Assembly (NCBI RefSeq): GCF_000013665.1 | Contig: NC_007912.1 | Location: 1,784,501-1,848,500, forward strand | DNA from: Saccharophagus degradans 2-40 | GTDB lineage: Bacteria; Pseudomonadota; Gammaproteobacteria; Pseudomonadales; Cellvibrionaceae | Reading direction: 5' to 3' | Length of the DNA stretch: 64,000 nt | Part shown: positions 56,053 through 64,000 of the stretch, piece by piece | How positions within the stretch are numbered: the stretch's first letter is position 1 | How the letters are laid out: every line of letters starts with the position of its first letter | The notes under the pieces: generated by a model | Database searches by the model: none | Seen by the model: the letters and a program-made list of their open reading frames with translations, nothing else | Told to the model about the DNA's origin: nothing | Made by a program: the position numbers and the translations under genes

Positions 56053-57354
56053 TTAAAAATGTTCGGTTAAGCTTAGGGCAAATCCTAGCCGTCTTGGGCC
56101 TGTGGAGCCGTCCACTTCCACGCTTTCTAAACCGTACTCAATATCAAAGTTCAGCATTTTGAAAAATGTTGCGCCCACATTTAGGCTGCTTGTTTCGCTA
56201 CCGGTTAAATTTACTTGATAGCCAGAGCGTAAAGAGGGCAGCCAGAAGCCGCCGGTTTCGTAGCTGGCGGCTAGGTGAAACCATTGGTTTTCAAAGCCTA
56301 CGGGGTCGTCGTATGCGGCCAAGTCTAGTGCAGAGGTGAGCCACCATTTATTGCCTATATGCAGTGCGCCATCAACAGTCGCGCGCGCATGCTTAGTATG
56401 AGTTTCGTAGGCTTTTAGGTCCCCTTTTACTTCAATAAAATATTCGGTTGCGTAACATGCCGATTGCTCTGTGGAGCCTGGTTCGCGTTCGTCACAATTC
56501 ACACCTACTGCGCCGTAATCGAAACTAGGTGAATTGATGTCTGCCAAGGTTAGGCCAAGGCGATAAAAGTCGGCATCCCACACAACACCAATATCGACAG
56601 ACATGGCAGTGGTAGACACTAAGTTCTTATCGTATTCGTCCGTCATTACGTCGCTTATATCTCTGCCGTCTAGCATTTGAAGCGGCATAACTTGTTTACT
56701 TAGCTCCATGTTGGAAATATCTAAGCGAGCACCACCGTATAGTTTTCCCATGTCGTTGTAGGACCATAACTCGCGGCCGTAACCAAATGACAGACGCTTT
56801 TCGATACCACTTTTTAAATAAATAGCGGTGTTGGTGAGGTAGTCTTTATCTTGGTCGTATTTCAATTCGTCATCGAGTACGCGCGCACCTATTGTGGCGT
56901 CCAAACTGAAATCGACTGAGAAGGTGCCGCCAAACCGGTCTGATTTGTAAAATAGTGGCAGCACAGGGGCTCTAACATTAATGGTATTTTTTATATAACC
57001 GTGTTCCCCCATATTTTCTAAAACACTGTTAAAGCGTTCTAACACATCTGAGGGAGATTCGTCGGTGCTGTCTGGGTCGTCAATAATATCGATAAGGTCA
57101 TCAAGATCATCTGCGAAGTTACCTACGTCGCCAAGCTCTATGCCATAGCTAAATGCTGGGCCGAAGTTAAACCGATAGGTTTCTTCTTCGTGCACCATAA
57201 AGTTATTCATTGCAGGGTTGTGGTCTGCAGAGAAAAGGGCTGTGTGGTTGCCGCTAGGGCCGGAAGTGAAGTTAGTGCCGCTGGCTGAGCTGCCAGTGCC
57301 TGCATAAAGTGGGGTGGCGGCGAGTCCTAAAACTACAAATAGTGGGTATTTCAC
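56053..57354 (-). CDS. TraF_2-like outer-membrane beta-barrel protein
   Basis: A 433-aa protein with a signal peptide MKYPLFVVLGLAATPLYAG and a beta-barrel pattern ending in an aromatic C-terminus LGFALSLTEHF. The N-terminus with ALFSADHNPAMNNF, and sections such as SFGYGRELWSYNDMGKLYGGARLDI, match the so-called conjugal transfer TraF-like (TraF_2) family, which despite its name is mostly chromosomal and of unknown role. It is the first gene of a pair with the following lipoprotein, 21 bp downstream. Confidence 0.75.
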   Translation of the reverse strand: MKYPLFVVLGLAATPLYAGTGSSASGTNFTSGPSGNHTALFSADHNPAMNNFMVHEEETYRFNFGPAFSYGIELGDVGNFADDLDDLIDIIDDPDSTDESPSDVLERFNSVLENMGEHGYIKNTINVRAPVLPLFYKSDRFGGTFSVDFSLDATIGARVLDDELKYDQDKDYLTNTAIYLKSGIEKRLSFGYGRELWSYNDMGKLYGGARLDISNMELSKQVMPLQMLDGRDISDVMTDEYDKNLVSTTAMSVDIGVVWDADFYRLGLTLADINSPSFDYGAVGVNCDEREPGSTEQSACYATEYFIEVKGDLKAYETHTKHARATVDGALHIGNKWWLTSALDLAAYDDPVGFENQWFHLAASYETGGFWLPSLRSGYQVNLTGSETSSLNVGATFFKMLNFDIEYGLESVEVDGSTGPRRLGFALSLTEHF

Positions 57355-57551
57355 AGTTACTCCTTAGGGGAAAACAAACTATTCCACTAAGGTTAGTTGA
57401 TAGCTGGCGGGGAACTAGGCTAATTAATTCTAGATTGCGGGTAAAAAATAGCTTTTTTATATAACGAGATTAAATACAACCGCTTTGTTTTGAGTGATTT
57501 TTGATCGTTTCGTTATAAGGAGCTGGCTCTACAGGCGCTTTGAAGCATAGA

Positions 57552-57781
57552 GGCGCAATGCGCCCCAGTTTATTGATAAACCCCTCTATTATTTCTGCGA
57601 AGAGCTTGATCATTCTAAATCCGCAAATTCTTAGAGTGAAAGTTCAAAAAACGTATGAATATGTCCCTATAACTTGCTCAATTCGTCCATGAATTGAGCA
57701 TTTTTGATCTTTCACCCTAAGAATTTACTCGCTGTGTTACCTAAGTCAGGTTTGTCATCAGTCTGAAGCGCAATGCGCCCC
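57552..57781. repeat. Palindromic intergenic element with flanking repeats
   Basis: Direct copies of GCGCAATGCGCCCC (57553-57566 and 57768-57781), each a short palindrome preceded by TGAAG, frame the element. Inside are an 18-bp inverted repeat with one mismatch (57625-57642 and 57709-57726; AAATTCTTAGAGTGAAAG type) and a perfect 9-bp hairpin GCTCAATTC/GAATTGAGC at 57676-57699. The nested symmetry is typical of a non-coding mobile or structured repeat. No gene is seen between 57355 and 57791. Confidence 0.7.
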
Positions 57782-57791
57782 TAGTCTTAAA

Positions 57792-58139
57792 TTATACAAG
57801 TACCTCTTGGCCTCTATAGAAGCGCTTCTTTTCGCGCGGCACAGGGGGCGGGGTTGTGGGCGGTTTTTCTAGTAGTTGAGTTTGGCCGCGGTAGGTGTGG
57901 GTAATATATTTGCCCTTGGCTGCGGTGTTTGTGGCCAGTCTGGTTTCCCATTCTTTGCCTGCCATTATCATTAGTTCACGTGTGAGGGCTTTCATCACAT
58001 TGTCTGTAGATTTTTGATACAAAATAACCAACTCGCTTAATAGGTCGGGGTTGGCTAGTTTTATACTGGGTTTGTCTTCACTGGGTACTCTACGTCGAAT
58101 TTCCTGCACAAGATCTATCATGGGTTTGTTGTAGTTCAC
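57792..58139 (-). CDS. Hypothetical protein
   Basis: A 115-aa protein starting at GTG 58139 with AAAGGTGG seven bases upstream, a strong support for this start. It is hydrophilic, with an N-terminal helix MIDLVQEIRRRVP, a central helical part ILYQKSTDNVMKALTRELM and a proline-rich KPPTTPPPVPREKK tail. There is no signal peptide. I recognise no family. Its stop adjoins the palindromic element. Confidence 0.6.
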   Translation of the reverse strand: MNYNKPMIDLVQEIRRRVPSEDKPSIKLANPDLLSELVILYQKSTDNVMKALTRELMIMAGKEWETRLATNTAAKGKYITHTYRGQTQLLEKPPTTPPPVPREKKRFYRGQEVLV

Positions 58140-58326
58140 GGATTAACCACCTTTGTATTTGCACCAGGTATTGTATACGCGCAGTGGTATGTTTTAGGTC
58201 CTTTAATGAGGCAGAAAGACGTCCGTGCACCAAAAATACACACTGTGTTAACTAAATTGCGCGCGATTATGTTTTTTGTAAGCTAGATGCAATATATGTG
58301 CTTGTTTTAATTTTGTAGAAAATATT

Positions 58327-59442
58327 TTATAAAGTTTCTCGCCAACCAATTTTTAGCGGCTCTAATGCGTGTAAATACTCGTTTAGTGTGATTAACCCCA
58401 TGCAGGCTTTGGCTCCACGATCTGTGGTTGCGCCACTTAGTAGTTTTTGGGTGAGTAAAATAGAAGGTATGCAAGGAATATAAAGGCCATCACCGTGTTT
58501 TGCCGAAATTTCAAACAAAACAGTTTTTGGTTGCGCATTGCATGTGCCGGATAACGCCATATAAAAGCCGCTGTTATCGTGGCCTAAAAAATCAAATAGT
58601 CGCGAAATACCAAGAAGCGTTTTTGCCCACGACTGGATGTTCGGCAACAATTTCAATTTCACCGCGCCAGAAAAAATAGCAAGGCAGCGGTGGAGTAACT
58701 TCACCTCTAGGCTTGCCTGAAAGCGAATATTTTTTATAGATGGGTAGCGCTGCGGGAAGAGGGCTAAATCGGGGATATCGCAATTACCAAGTAACCTAGC
58801 CCCTAGCTGCCAAAACTCGCGCCGACGAGTGTCTAACCAGCCAAACACAGTATGCGGTTTACCTGCTTTTAATTGCGAAAAGGGTTTGCCTGCATAGCTT
58901 AGAACGGCAGCGGTGGTCGCTAGCCCTTGGTTGGTAAGTTGCGCTGTAGCTATGGCGTAATCCACGCTTTCAAGCTGGTCAAACATCGGTAAATAGTTAT
59001 CTATAATTGCGCTGGTTAATGCCGGTACTGAGCTTGCACCCGCACATACTAGTACGTTCTTTGCTTTTGCGGCTTTATCTAAATCTGCTATGTCTGCAAC
59101 AAATTGCCTGGCATCTGCTAGGTCAATGTAGTGAGCGCCTACTTGAATGCATGCTTCGGCTACATGGTAGGTTTGGTTTTGGAATGGCCCTGAGGTATGT
59201 ATAACCACAGTTGGTTTTAGCGTGGCTAAGCGCTCCGCCAAATTGTGGTAAATATTTAGTTCGCAAGCCTCTATCTGCGCGCAGGTTTTTGGCGAGGTTT
59301 TTAATTGTTGAATAAGCGCCTGTGCTTTGCTTACATTTCTACCTGCAATAACGAGTTTTATACCACTGGTTTTGGCCAGTTCAGTAGAAATAAACCTACC
59401 AAAGTTTCCGTAGCCGCCAATTATTAGTACAGTGTTATTCAT
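58327..59442 (-). CDS. Saccharopine dehydrogenase-like NAD(P)-binding protein
   Basis: A 371-aa protein with an N-terminal Rossmann fold VLIIGGYGNFGRFISTELA and LVIAGRNVSKA, then VVIHTSGPFQNQTYHVAEAC, GAHYIDLADARQFV and LVCAGASSVPALTSAII, all typical of the saccharopine dehydrogenase NADP-binding family. The reaction is not predictable; many members are of unknown function. It follows the DUF2269 gene by 34 bp and is probably transcribed with it. Confidence 0.88.
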   Translation of the reverse strand: MNNTVLIIGGYGNFGRFISTELAKTSGIKLVIAGRNVSKAQALIQQLKTSPKTCAQIEACELNIYHNLAERLATLKPTVVIHTSGPFQNQTYHVAEACIQVGAHYIDLADARQFVADIADLDKAAKAKNVLVCAGASSVPALTSAIIDNYLPMFDQLESVDYAIATAQLTNQGLATTAAVLSYAGKPFSQLKAGKPHTVFGWLDTRRREFWQLGARLLGNCDIPDLALFPQRYPSIKNIRFQASLEVKLLHRCLAIFSGAVKLKLLPNIQSWAKTLLGISRLFDFLGHDNSGFYMALSGTCNAQPKTVLFEISAKHGDGLYIPCIPSILLTQKLLSGATTDRGAKACMGLITLNEYLHALEPLKIGWRETL

Positions 59443-59476
59443 CGTTAATCCTTTTACTTTGGTTGCTTTAACGCTT

Positions 59477-59941
59477 TTAAAAGTAGGGCTTGGAGACCAT
59501 CAAATAAAAAATACCTATAAACGATAAAAATGCGGGCCAACCAAGCCAAAACCACCAGCGTATTAGCGTGGTATACCGTAAAGGTGGCGGTAGGTTTTGT
59601 TGCTGGCAATGTAGTAGTTGGTTGCGTATCGAAATTTGGATTAACACAACGGGTAGCCAGCATGCGCCAGCAACAATGTAAAGCACATAGGATAAGCTTA
59701 GCCAAGGCGAGAAAACCGGTAACCCCGAAAGGTAGAGCAGGTAGGCTCCAGTAAGAGGCTGGGCGATTGCAGCAGGGAAGGTAAAGTACGTATCGGCCGT
59801 AACGGTTAACTTTGCTGCAAATGCTCTTACGTTTATATCTTTGTGGCGCTGGGCCATAAACATAAAGAAAGCAATGCCTAGGCCAGTGCCAAATAGTACT
59901 GTGGCGCTAAGAATATGCAGTGTTTTGATTACGCTATACAT
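59477..59941 (-). CDS. DUF2269 family membrane protein
   Basis: A 154-aa inner-membrane protein with four hydrophobic helices: YSVIKTLHILSATVLFGTGLGIAFFMF, FPAAIAQPLTGAYLLYLSG, LSYVLYIVAGACWLPVVLIQ and WLGWPAFLSFIGIFYLMV. The early KTLHILSATVLFGTG and the WPAFLS end fit DUF2269. Its role is unknown. It is the first gene of a pair with the dehydrogenase-like gene. Confidence 0.86.
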   Translation of the reverse strand: MYSVIKTLHILSATVLFGTGLGIAFFMFMAQRHKDINVRAFAAKLTVTADTYFTFPAAIAQPLTGAYLLYLSGLPVFSPWLSLSYVLYIVAGACWLPVVLIQISIRNQLLHCQQQNLPPPLRYTTLIRWWFWLGWPAFLSFIGIFYLMVSKPYF

Positions 59942-60100
59942 AAGGTGCCCAATTCAACTCTGTTCCGCTTAGTGTACCTAAGAATTAGCTAAACACGCAG
60001 TTTTTTGATTCGGGTCAAAACCGTATTGGCGCCAGCGAGATATGCTATGACATATAGAGTGCTGTTAAATCAGCCCGCAAGGTAATTTCAGGAGGCCGGT

Positions 60101-60253
60101 ATGGTAATTGATTGGGTAATTGTGGCGAGTGTTATAACTGTATTGTTGTTGCTGTGGCTTATGGCCTATGCTGGCGTATACGCCTTTAAGCATGTTGCGT
60201 TAGATAGTGGTAAGCAACAAACTAAAGGCGATACGAACCCTAAAGTAAATTAG
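60101..60253 (+). CDS. Small single-span membrane protein
   Basis: A 50-aa frame preceded by a near-perfect Shine-Dalgarno AGGAGG at 60090-60095, five bases before the ATG. The product has one hydrophobic segment, VIVASVITVLLLLWLMAYAG, followed by a hydrophilic Lys/Gln-rich tail ending NPKVN. It is an orphan gene, convergent with the PilJ-type gene. I recognise no family. Confidence 0.65.
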   Translation: MVIDWVIVASVITVLLLLWLMAYAGVYAFKHVALDSGKQQTKGDTNPKVN

Positions 60254-60282
60254 GCGTATTGCTGCACAATTTTGCGCAGGTG

Positions 60283-61062
60283 TTATTTGTTTTTCTCTGC
60301 ATCCAGCACCGCTGCATACAGCTTTGTTATGCCGTCCATGTTGTAGAGCATGGTGTCGGTTGTGCCAATAGTTACGTCTACAAGTCGTTTGCCTTGAATA
60401 CGCATTTCACCGTCAAAACCCTTCGATGCGTATTCAAAATGCCCCATCGTTTTTTCTAGCTTTTGGCTAATTTCACCGGTGTTGTATGGGCTTGCCATTA
60501 GGTATTCAAGCTTGTTCTGAAATTCTTCTAGGTCTGCGAATAAATTCGACAGACTGCCTTCTTTGTTTATTTCCCAATAGTAGGCTAGGTAATTTTTAGC
60601 AATGCGCTGGGAAAGCATTCTTTGCCTGCCGGAAATATTCACCAGCTCGGCGCTAGAGTGATTGGCAAGTGTTTGTAGCTGTTGTACATAGGTATGAGCT
60701 TCGGTGAGCACTTGATTACTTAACATGAGTAGCTTTTCGGCCGATTCTTTACTGACAGGTGCTTGCGCTAATACTTTGTAATCTTGCCACAGGTTAGCCA
60801 CTAATCTTAATTGTGGCTGTAAGCTTTGTGCTTCTTCAAATGCTTGGAGCGTAGTTAAATTGCGCTGGAATTCGTTTACTGCTCTATCTAAGCGTTTTTG
60901 GTGGTGGGCGACGTCTGGTTGTATCGCTTTTAGCAGGTAGGTTTGAGCAATACGCTGCGAAAGCATGCGTTGTCTGCCCGAAATGTTTATCGCATCTCCC
61001 ATGGTGAAAGCCAAGCAATCCGTTGCGACCAAAGAAAGAATAAGTAATAAAGCCAGTCGCAT
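60283..61062 (-). CDS. Secreted protein with two PilJ-type sensor repeats
   Basis: A 259-aa protein. ATG 61062 is chosen because TAGGAG lies upstream and it starts a signal peptide MRLALLLILSLVATDCLA. Two copies of the type IV pili methyl-accepting chemotaxis transducer N-terminal domain follow; both carry the signature NISGRQRMLSQRIA (about residues 24 and 137). Normally this four-helix module is the periplasmic part of a membrane receptor or nitrate sensor, but here no membrane anchor or signalling domain follows, so the protein should be free in the periplasm. Possibly a soluble ligand-binding partner of a receptor encoded elsewhere. Confidence 0.85.
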   Translation of the reverse strand: MRLALLLILSLVATDCLAFTMGDAINISGRQRMLSQRIAQTYLLKAIQPDVAHHQKRLDRAVNEFQRNLTTLQAFEEAQSLQPQLRLVANLWQDYKVLAQAPVSKESAEKLLMLSNQVLTEAHTYVQQLQTLANHSSAELVNISGRQRMLSQRIAKNYLAYYWEINKEGSLSNLFADLEEFQNKLEYLMASPYNTGEISQKLEKTMGHFEYASKGFDGEMRIQGKRLVDVTIGTTDTMLYNMDGITKLYAAVLDAEKNK

Positions 61063-61225
61063 GTGCGCTCCTAAAGTAAATTGGGCCTCGGAAAATTCTG
61101 AGGCCAAAGTATCGTTAGGCAGTACAATACAAAAATCGTACCGAGCTTAAAGAGTTTTTTGTAAAAGGTGCGCGTTACCGCTAATAAATAGCTTTACGCG
61201 CATAATGAATACTTTGTGATCGCTA

Positions 61226-61798
61226 TTAGAGCGCTTTTTGCACTTTTTTCTCTAGGTCTGATGCAAGAGGGGTCACATCACTATTAAACTTTTCGATGTT
61301 TTGCCCGTTTTTAGTGATTAGATATTTGTTGAAGTTCCATGATGGTGCGGAGGTGTTAGCGTTCAGGTGGCTGAACACGGCATTCGCTTTTTCACCGGTT
61401 ACGGTAGTTGGGGCCAGCATGGTAAAAGTAACACCGTAGTTTTTATAGCAAATAGTGGCTGCTTCCATTTCAGATTTAGCCGCTTGCTTAAAATCATCCG
61501 ATGCAAAGCCGATAACTTGCAGGCCTTGGTCTTTGTAGGATTGGTAAAGTTTTTCTAGGCCACCAAATTGTTTGGTGTAACCGCAATGGCTGGCGGTATT
61601 TACTATTAACAGTGGCTTGCCAGTGTATAACTCGCACAAGTTAACGGTTTGCGTGCTGTGTAGCTTTTTAAAGCTGTGATCTAGGTAGCTAGGGCATTGC
61701 GCCGACTCTTCTGCTGCATGAGTACTTGCTGTGAAGGTACATGCGAGCAAAAAGCTAGGAGCGAGAAGCTGCTTTATTGTGTTTGTTTTCCGTTTCAT
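61226..61798 (-). CDS. Exported glutathione peroxidase family protein
   Basis: A 190-aa thiol peroxidase with a signal sequence of about 28 residues ending HAAEES; LLAC within it might also be read as a weak lipobox. The peroxidatic Cys lies in VNTASHCGYTKQFGGLEKLY and the conserved Trp-Asn in SWNFNKYLI. The usual GFPCNQF motif is changed to GFASDDF, which removes the Cys that often acts as resolving residue, although other Cys (ATICYKNYG) are available. The start codon overlaps the end of the AsmA-family gene upstream by four bases. Confidence 0.9.
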   Translation of the reverse strand: MKRKTNTIKQLLAPSFLLACTFTASTHAAEESAQCPSYLDHSFKKLHSTQTVNLCELYTGKPLLIVNTASHCGYTKQFGGLEKLYQSYKDQGLQVIGFASDDFKQAAKSEMEAATICYKNYGVTFTMLAPTTVTGEKANAVFSHLNANTSAPSWNFNKYLITKNGQNIEKFNSDVTPLASDLEKKVQKAL

Positions 61799-63930
61799 TT
61801 TCCGTTACCTAATAGTTGCTTGAGTTTATCTTCGAGTTCTTTAGCTTTTTTATCTTTTTTAAGGTCTTCGAGAGCATCTTTAATTTTATCGTCGGCCTGT
61901 TCTTTAAGTTTGGCTTTCTCTTTTTCTAGCTTTTCATCCAGCTCGGCTTTTGCCTTTTCTTTCGCTTCATTTACTTTGGCGTTTACCTTTGCCTCAATAA
62001 TTTTGTTTATTCGTTTGGTATCTGGCAGGCATGTTTTGGCATTTATACTGTCGAGTTTGCCTTTGCAAATAAGTGGCAGGGATAGCTCACGCCATTTTTT
62101 ATCAATATTGCTGCAGCTATCTGGCGCGCTAGAAAAGTTGGCCAGCGAGAGGTCGATAGGAAACGAAAACGCGCCCGTCGCAAAGTTGAGCGTGCCTTTA
62201 GCTGCCGCTTGAATTTTTTCGATGTCTGCACTTAATGTGCTTACATTTACTTCTGTGCCACGTAAGTTGGCTGCCAGTTTTACGGGCTCTAGCTGCGTGT
62301 AGGCCTGCCATTGCTTAGCTGCGATGTTTTGGTCAGCGTTGGTTTTACCTTGTTTTTCTTCTATCCAAGCTAGCGCTTCGCAATATTGTTTTTCTAGGTT
62401 GAAAGGCGAAAAAATAAGCTTTGGAATGGTCGCTTCTGTATCGGCGCTTAGGTTGTCTGTGAGCTGTTTGTCGGTAGTACCGCTGGTGCTAAATTGTACG
62501 GTACTATTGGCATTGCCTTCTATGTTTTTAAAGTCGGCAAAGTGGATAAGCGTTTTTTGTAAATCTAGTTGTTTAACCTTCGTTTCACCGCTAATAGCTA
62601 GGGAATCGTTATTGGTGCGGGCGACGGCGTTAGTGTTTATCTCGCCATCAAATAATTTAGCGTTAAGCTTTTTAATATTTATGTTACCCGCATGGGCTTC
62701 TATTTCGGTTGCGATTTTGCTGATTGCAATTTTTTTAACCGTGGCAGATTCAATGCTAACACTTGCTTGGGTTGTGAGTTGATTTATTAGCTCAATAGGC
62801 AGCGGCGTGGGGGCACTGTCAGTTGGCGCGGTTTCTACATCTACAGGTGTGGGCAAATAGTCGTCCACATTAATTTCGCCAATGGCGAGGTTAACGGCAG
62901 TAGGTGGTAGACCGGTGTTTTGGGCAAGGTTTACTTTGATGTTGCCTGTCGCGCGTGTTTTGTCTAACGAGAGCTTAATGTTATCTAACGCTAATTGCTG
63001 TTGCTTTAGGGTTATATCGCTGTTGATTTCAAGCCCGTTTAATACCTGCGGGTTGTGGGTATCTATTTCTATATTTAGTGCTTTTAGCAGGTCGCGTACA
63101 TTCGGCGAGCTAATAGCTAGCGTGGTTGTAAGGTCTAAATCTTGTGCCCAATTAAGCGTAGTGTTTGCAGTTGTTACCGTTAGCTGAGCATTTTTGCTTT
63201 GTGCGGCCTGTGCTGCGCCAAACTCTATAGTTGCCTCTAGCTCGGACGAGGTGAGGGAGCTGGTGCTTGGCGAAATCGCGATGCGACCGGCGGCAAATGT
63301 GCGTATTACGGGCTGTTGTGGAAGCGCAATGATTGTTTTTAATTCAAGCGGAAAGCTTTGGCCCTCCAAGTTAATATCGTAGGCTGTAAATTGCTCAATG
63401 GTGAAGTCGCTTGTGGTGTTATCTTCGCCCGTTACATGGGCTGTTACGTTGTTTGCAGCCACTTTTAATATGGCTAAATTTATTTGTTGCGAGGCTGACT
63501 CGCTCTCGTTGCTCGGGTTGTCACTATTATTCGTTGCGAGTGCAGTTGTGGTGTTTCCGCTAAGTAATTCAAGCGTATTGGGTGCGTACCATATTTCGCT
63601 GTTGGTAAGCGAAAGCTCATTTACTTCAATGTTGCGTTGTAATAGCGGCATCAATTTAACAGAAAAAACCGCCCCGCCTATTTGAGCTAAATTTTGGTTG
63701 TTTTGTGCGTGTTTAAGCGCAATGTCATTCGCTTTAATGGCAAGAGAGGGGTAGAGAGTCCAGCTTAGGTCGCCAGTAAATGTGGCGCTAATGTCTTGTT
63801 TCTCTAGCTGAGTTTGAATAATGGGCTTTAGCCGGTTTATATCTAAGGTGAGTATGAGAGCAGCTAGGCCAATTATTGCAAATACAGCGAGTAACAGCAG
63901 GGTAAACAGCAAGCGAATAGCCCATTTCAT
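61795..63930 (-). CDS. AsmA family protein
   Basis: A 711-aa envelope protein with an N-terminal membrane anchor LLFTLLLLAVFAIIGLAALILTL and the AsmA start DINRLKPIIQTQLEKQ, FTGDLSWTLYPSLAIKANDIAL. The repeating beta-strand body fits the AsmA/TamB bridge-like folds linked to lipid transport and outer-membrane homeostasis. The end is a Lys/Glu-rich coiled coil of about 70 residues. The gene overlaps the peroxidase gene by four bases. From 63931 to the window edge only short ends of open frames are seen; a minus-strand gene may end there. Confidence 0.9.
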   Translation of the reverse strand: MKWAIRLLFTLLLLAVFAIIGLAALILTLDINRLKPIIQTQLEKQDISATFTGDLSWTLYPSLAIKANDIALKHAQNNQNLAQIGGAVFSVKLMPLLQRNIEVNELSLTNSEIWYAPNTLELLSGNTTTALATNNSDNPSNESESASQQINLAILKVAANNVTAHVTGEDNTTSDFTIEQFTAYDINLEGQSFPLELKTIIALPQQPVIRTFAAGRIAISPSTSSLTSSELEATIEFGAAQAAQSKNAQLTVTTANTTLNWAQDLDLTTTLAISSPNVRDLLKALNIEIDTHNPQVLNGLEINSDITLKQQQLALDNIKLSLDKTRATGNIKVNLAQNTGLPPTAVNLAIGEINVDDYLPTPVDVETAPTDSAPTPLPIELINQLTTQASVSIESATVKKIAISKIATEIEAHAGNINIKKLNAKLFDGEINTNAVARTNNDSLAISGETKVKQLDLQKTLIHFADFKNIEGNANSTVQFSTSGTTDKQLTDNLSADTEATIPKLIFSPFNLEKQYCEALAWIEEKQGKTNADQNIAAKQWQAYTQLEPVKLAANLRGTEVNVSTLSADIEKIQAAAKGTLNFATGAFSFPIDLSLANFSSAPDSCSNIDKKWRELSLPLICKGKLDSINAKTCLPDTKRINKIIEAKVNAKVNEAKEKAKAELDEKLEKEKAKLKEQADDKIKDALEDLKKDKKAKELEDKLKQLLGNGK

Positions 63931-64000
63931 AATGCTTAGATCCTTTTAACCAGAAGGTTGTAACTTAGCGTTTAAGGGTGGCAATGCGGGAGCAGTTTAC

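Noticed and set aside
56053-57354. Sign of a conjugative element because of the TraF-like name
   Set aside because: No other transfer genes, integrase or att sites are nearby; TraF_2 proteins are commonly chromosomal.
61226-61798. Selenocysteine-type glutathione peroxidase
   Set aside because: The active-site codon encodes Cys; no in-frame TGA is present.

Overview
The window is chromosomal DNA of a marine, polysaccharide-degrading gammaproteobacterium. I infer a member of the Cellvibrionaceae close to Saccharophagus or Teredinibacter. The reasons are an Entner-Doudoroff gene set, two large TonB-dependent receptors of the Xanthomonas/Caulobacter type, a giant secreted laminarinase built from CBM6 modules joined by acidic thrombospondin-type-3 linkers, and gammaproteobacterial gene orders such as queA-tgt-secD-secF and iscR-suf. 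The assignment rests on gene content only, not on a database comparison.

Layout: 1-3.8 kb holds zwf (cut by the window edge), edd and eda, closed by a heptamer tandem array and a terminator. 3.9-15 kb is an accessory stretch: small lipoprotein and membrane proteins, a TonB-dependent receptor with its own long leader, a decayed chemotaxis receptor/solute-binding locus, a membrane-anchored AraC regulator and a GAF histidine kinase. 15.6-28.4 kb looks like a beta-glucan (laminarin-type) utilisation locus: a secreted GH16 protein fused to a di-heme oxidoreductase, a GH1 beta-glucosidase, a GPH-family sugar symporter, a LacI regulator and a TonB-dependent receptor. Three copies of the perfect palindrome TGTAAGCGCTTACA sit upstream of these genes. 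28.6-34.2 kb is a five-gene cassette: two flavin-dependent halogenase-like proteins, SapC, a JmjC/cupin-like protein and a DUF6445-like protein.

34.3-46 kb is mostly housekeeping: a lipoprotein, a DCC-family protein, tRNA-Leu(CAA) preceded by 139-bp tandem repeats carrying pieces of the tRNA, queA-tgt, secD-secF (no yajC between tgt and secD), a PAS hybrid kinase, suhB and trmJ. 46-54.3 kb is a complete Fe-S assembly operon (iscR, an IscS-type desulfurase, sufB, sufC, sufD, sufS, an A-type carrier, sufT, sufE). 54.3-64 kb, mainly on the minus strand, carries a lipoprotein/beta-barrel pair, a palindromic intergenic element, several unknown genes, a DUF2269/dehydrogenase pair, a PilJ-domain secreted protein, a periplasmic glutathione peroxidase and an AsmA-family protein.

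Working model (inference): the secreted GH16/CBM protein attacks beta-1,3-glucan, the receptor imports oligosaccharides across the outer membrane, the symporter and GH1 enzyme complete uptake and hydrolysis, LacI senses the sugar, and glucose enters the Entner-Doudoroff pathway encoded at the left end. The least explained parts are the redox domain fused to the laminarinase and the halogenase/SapC/cupin cassette beside the receptor.
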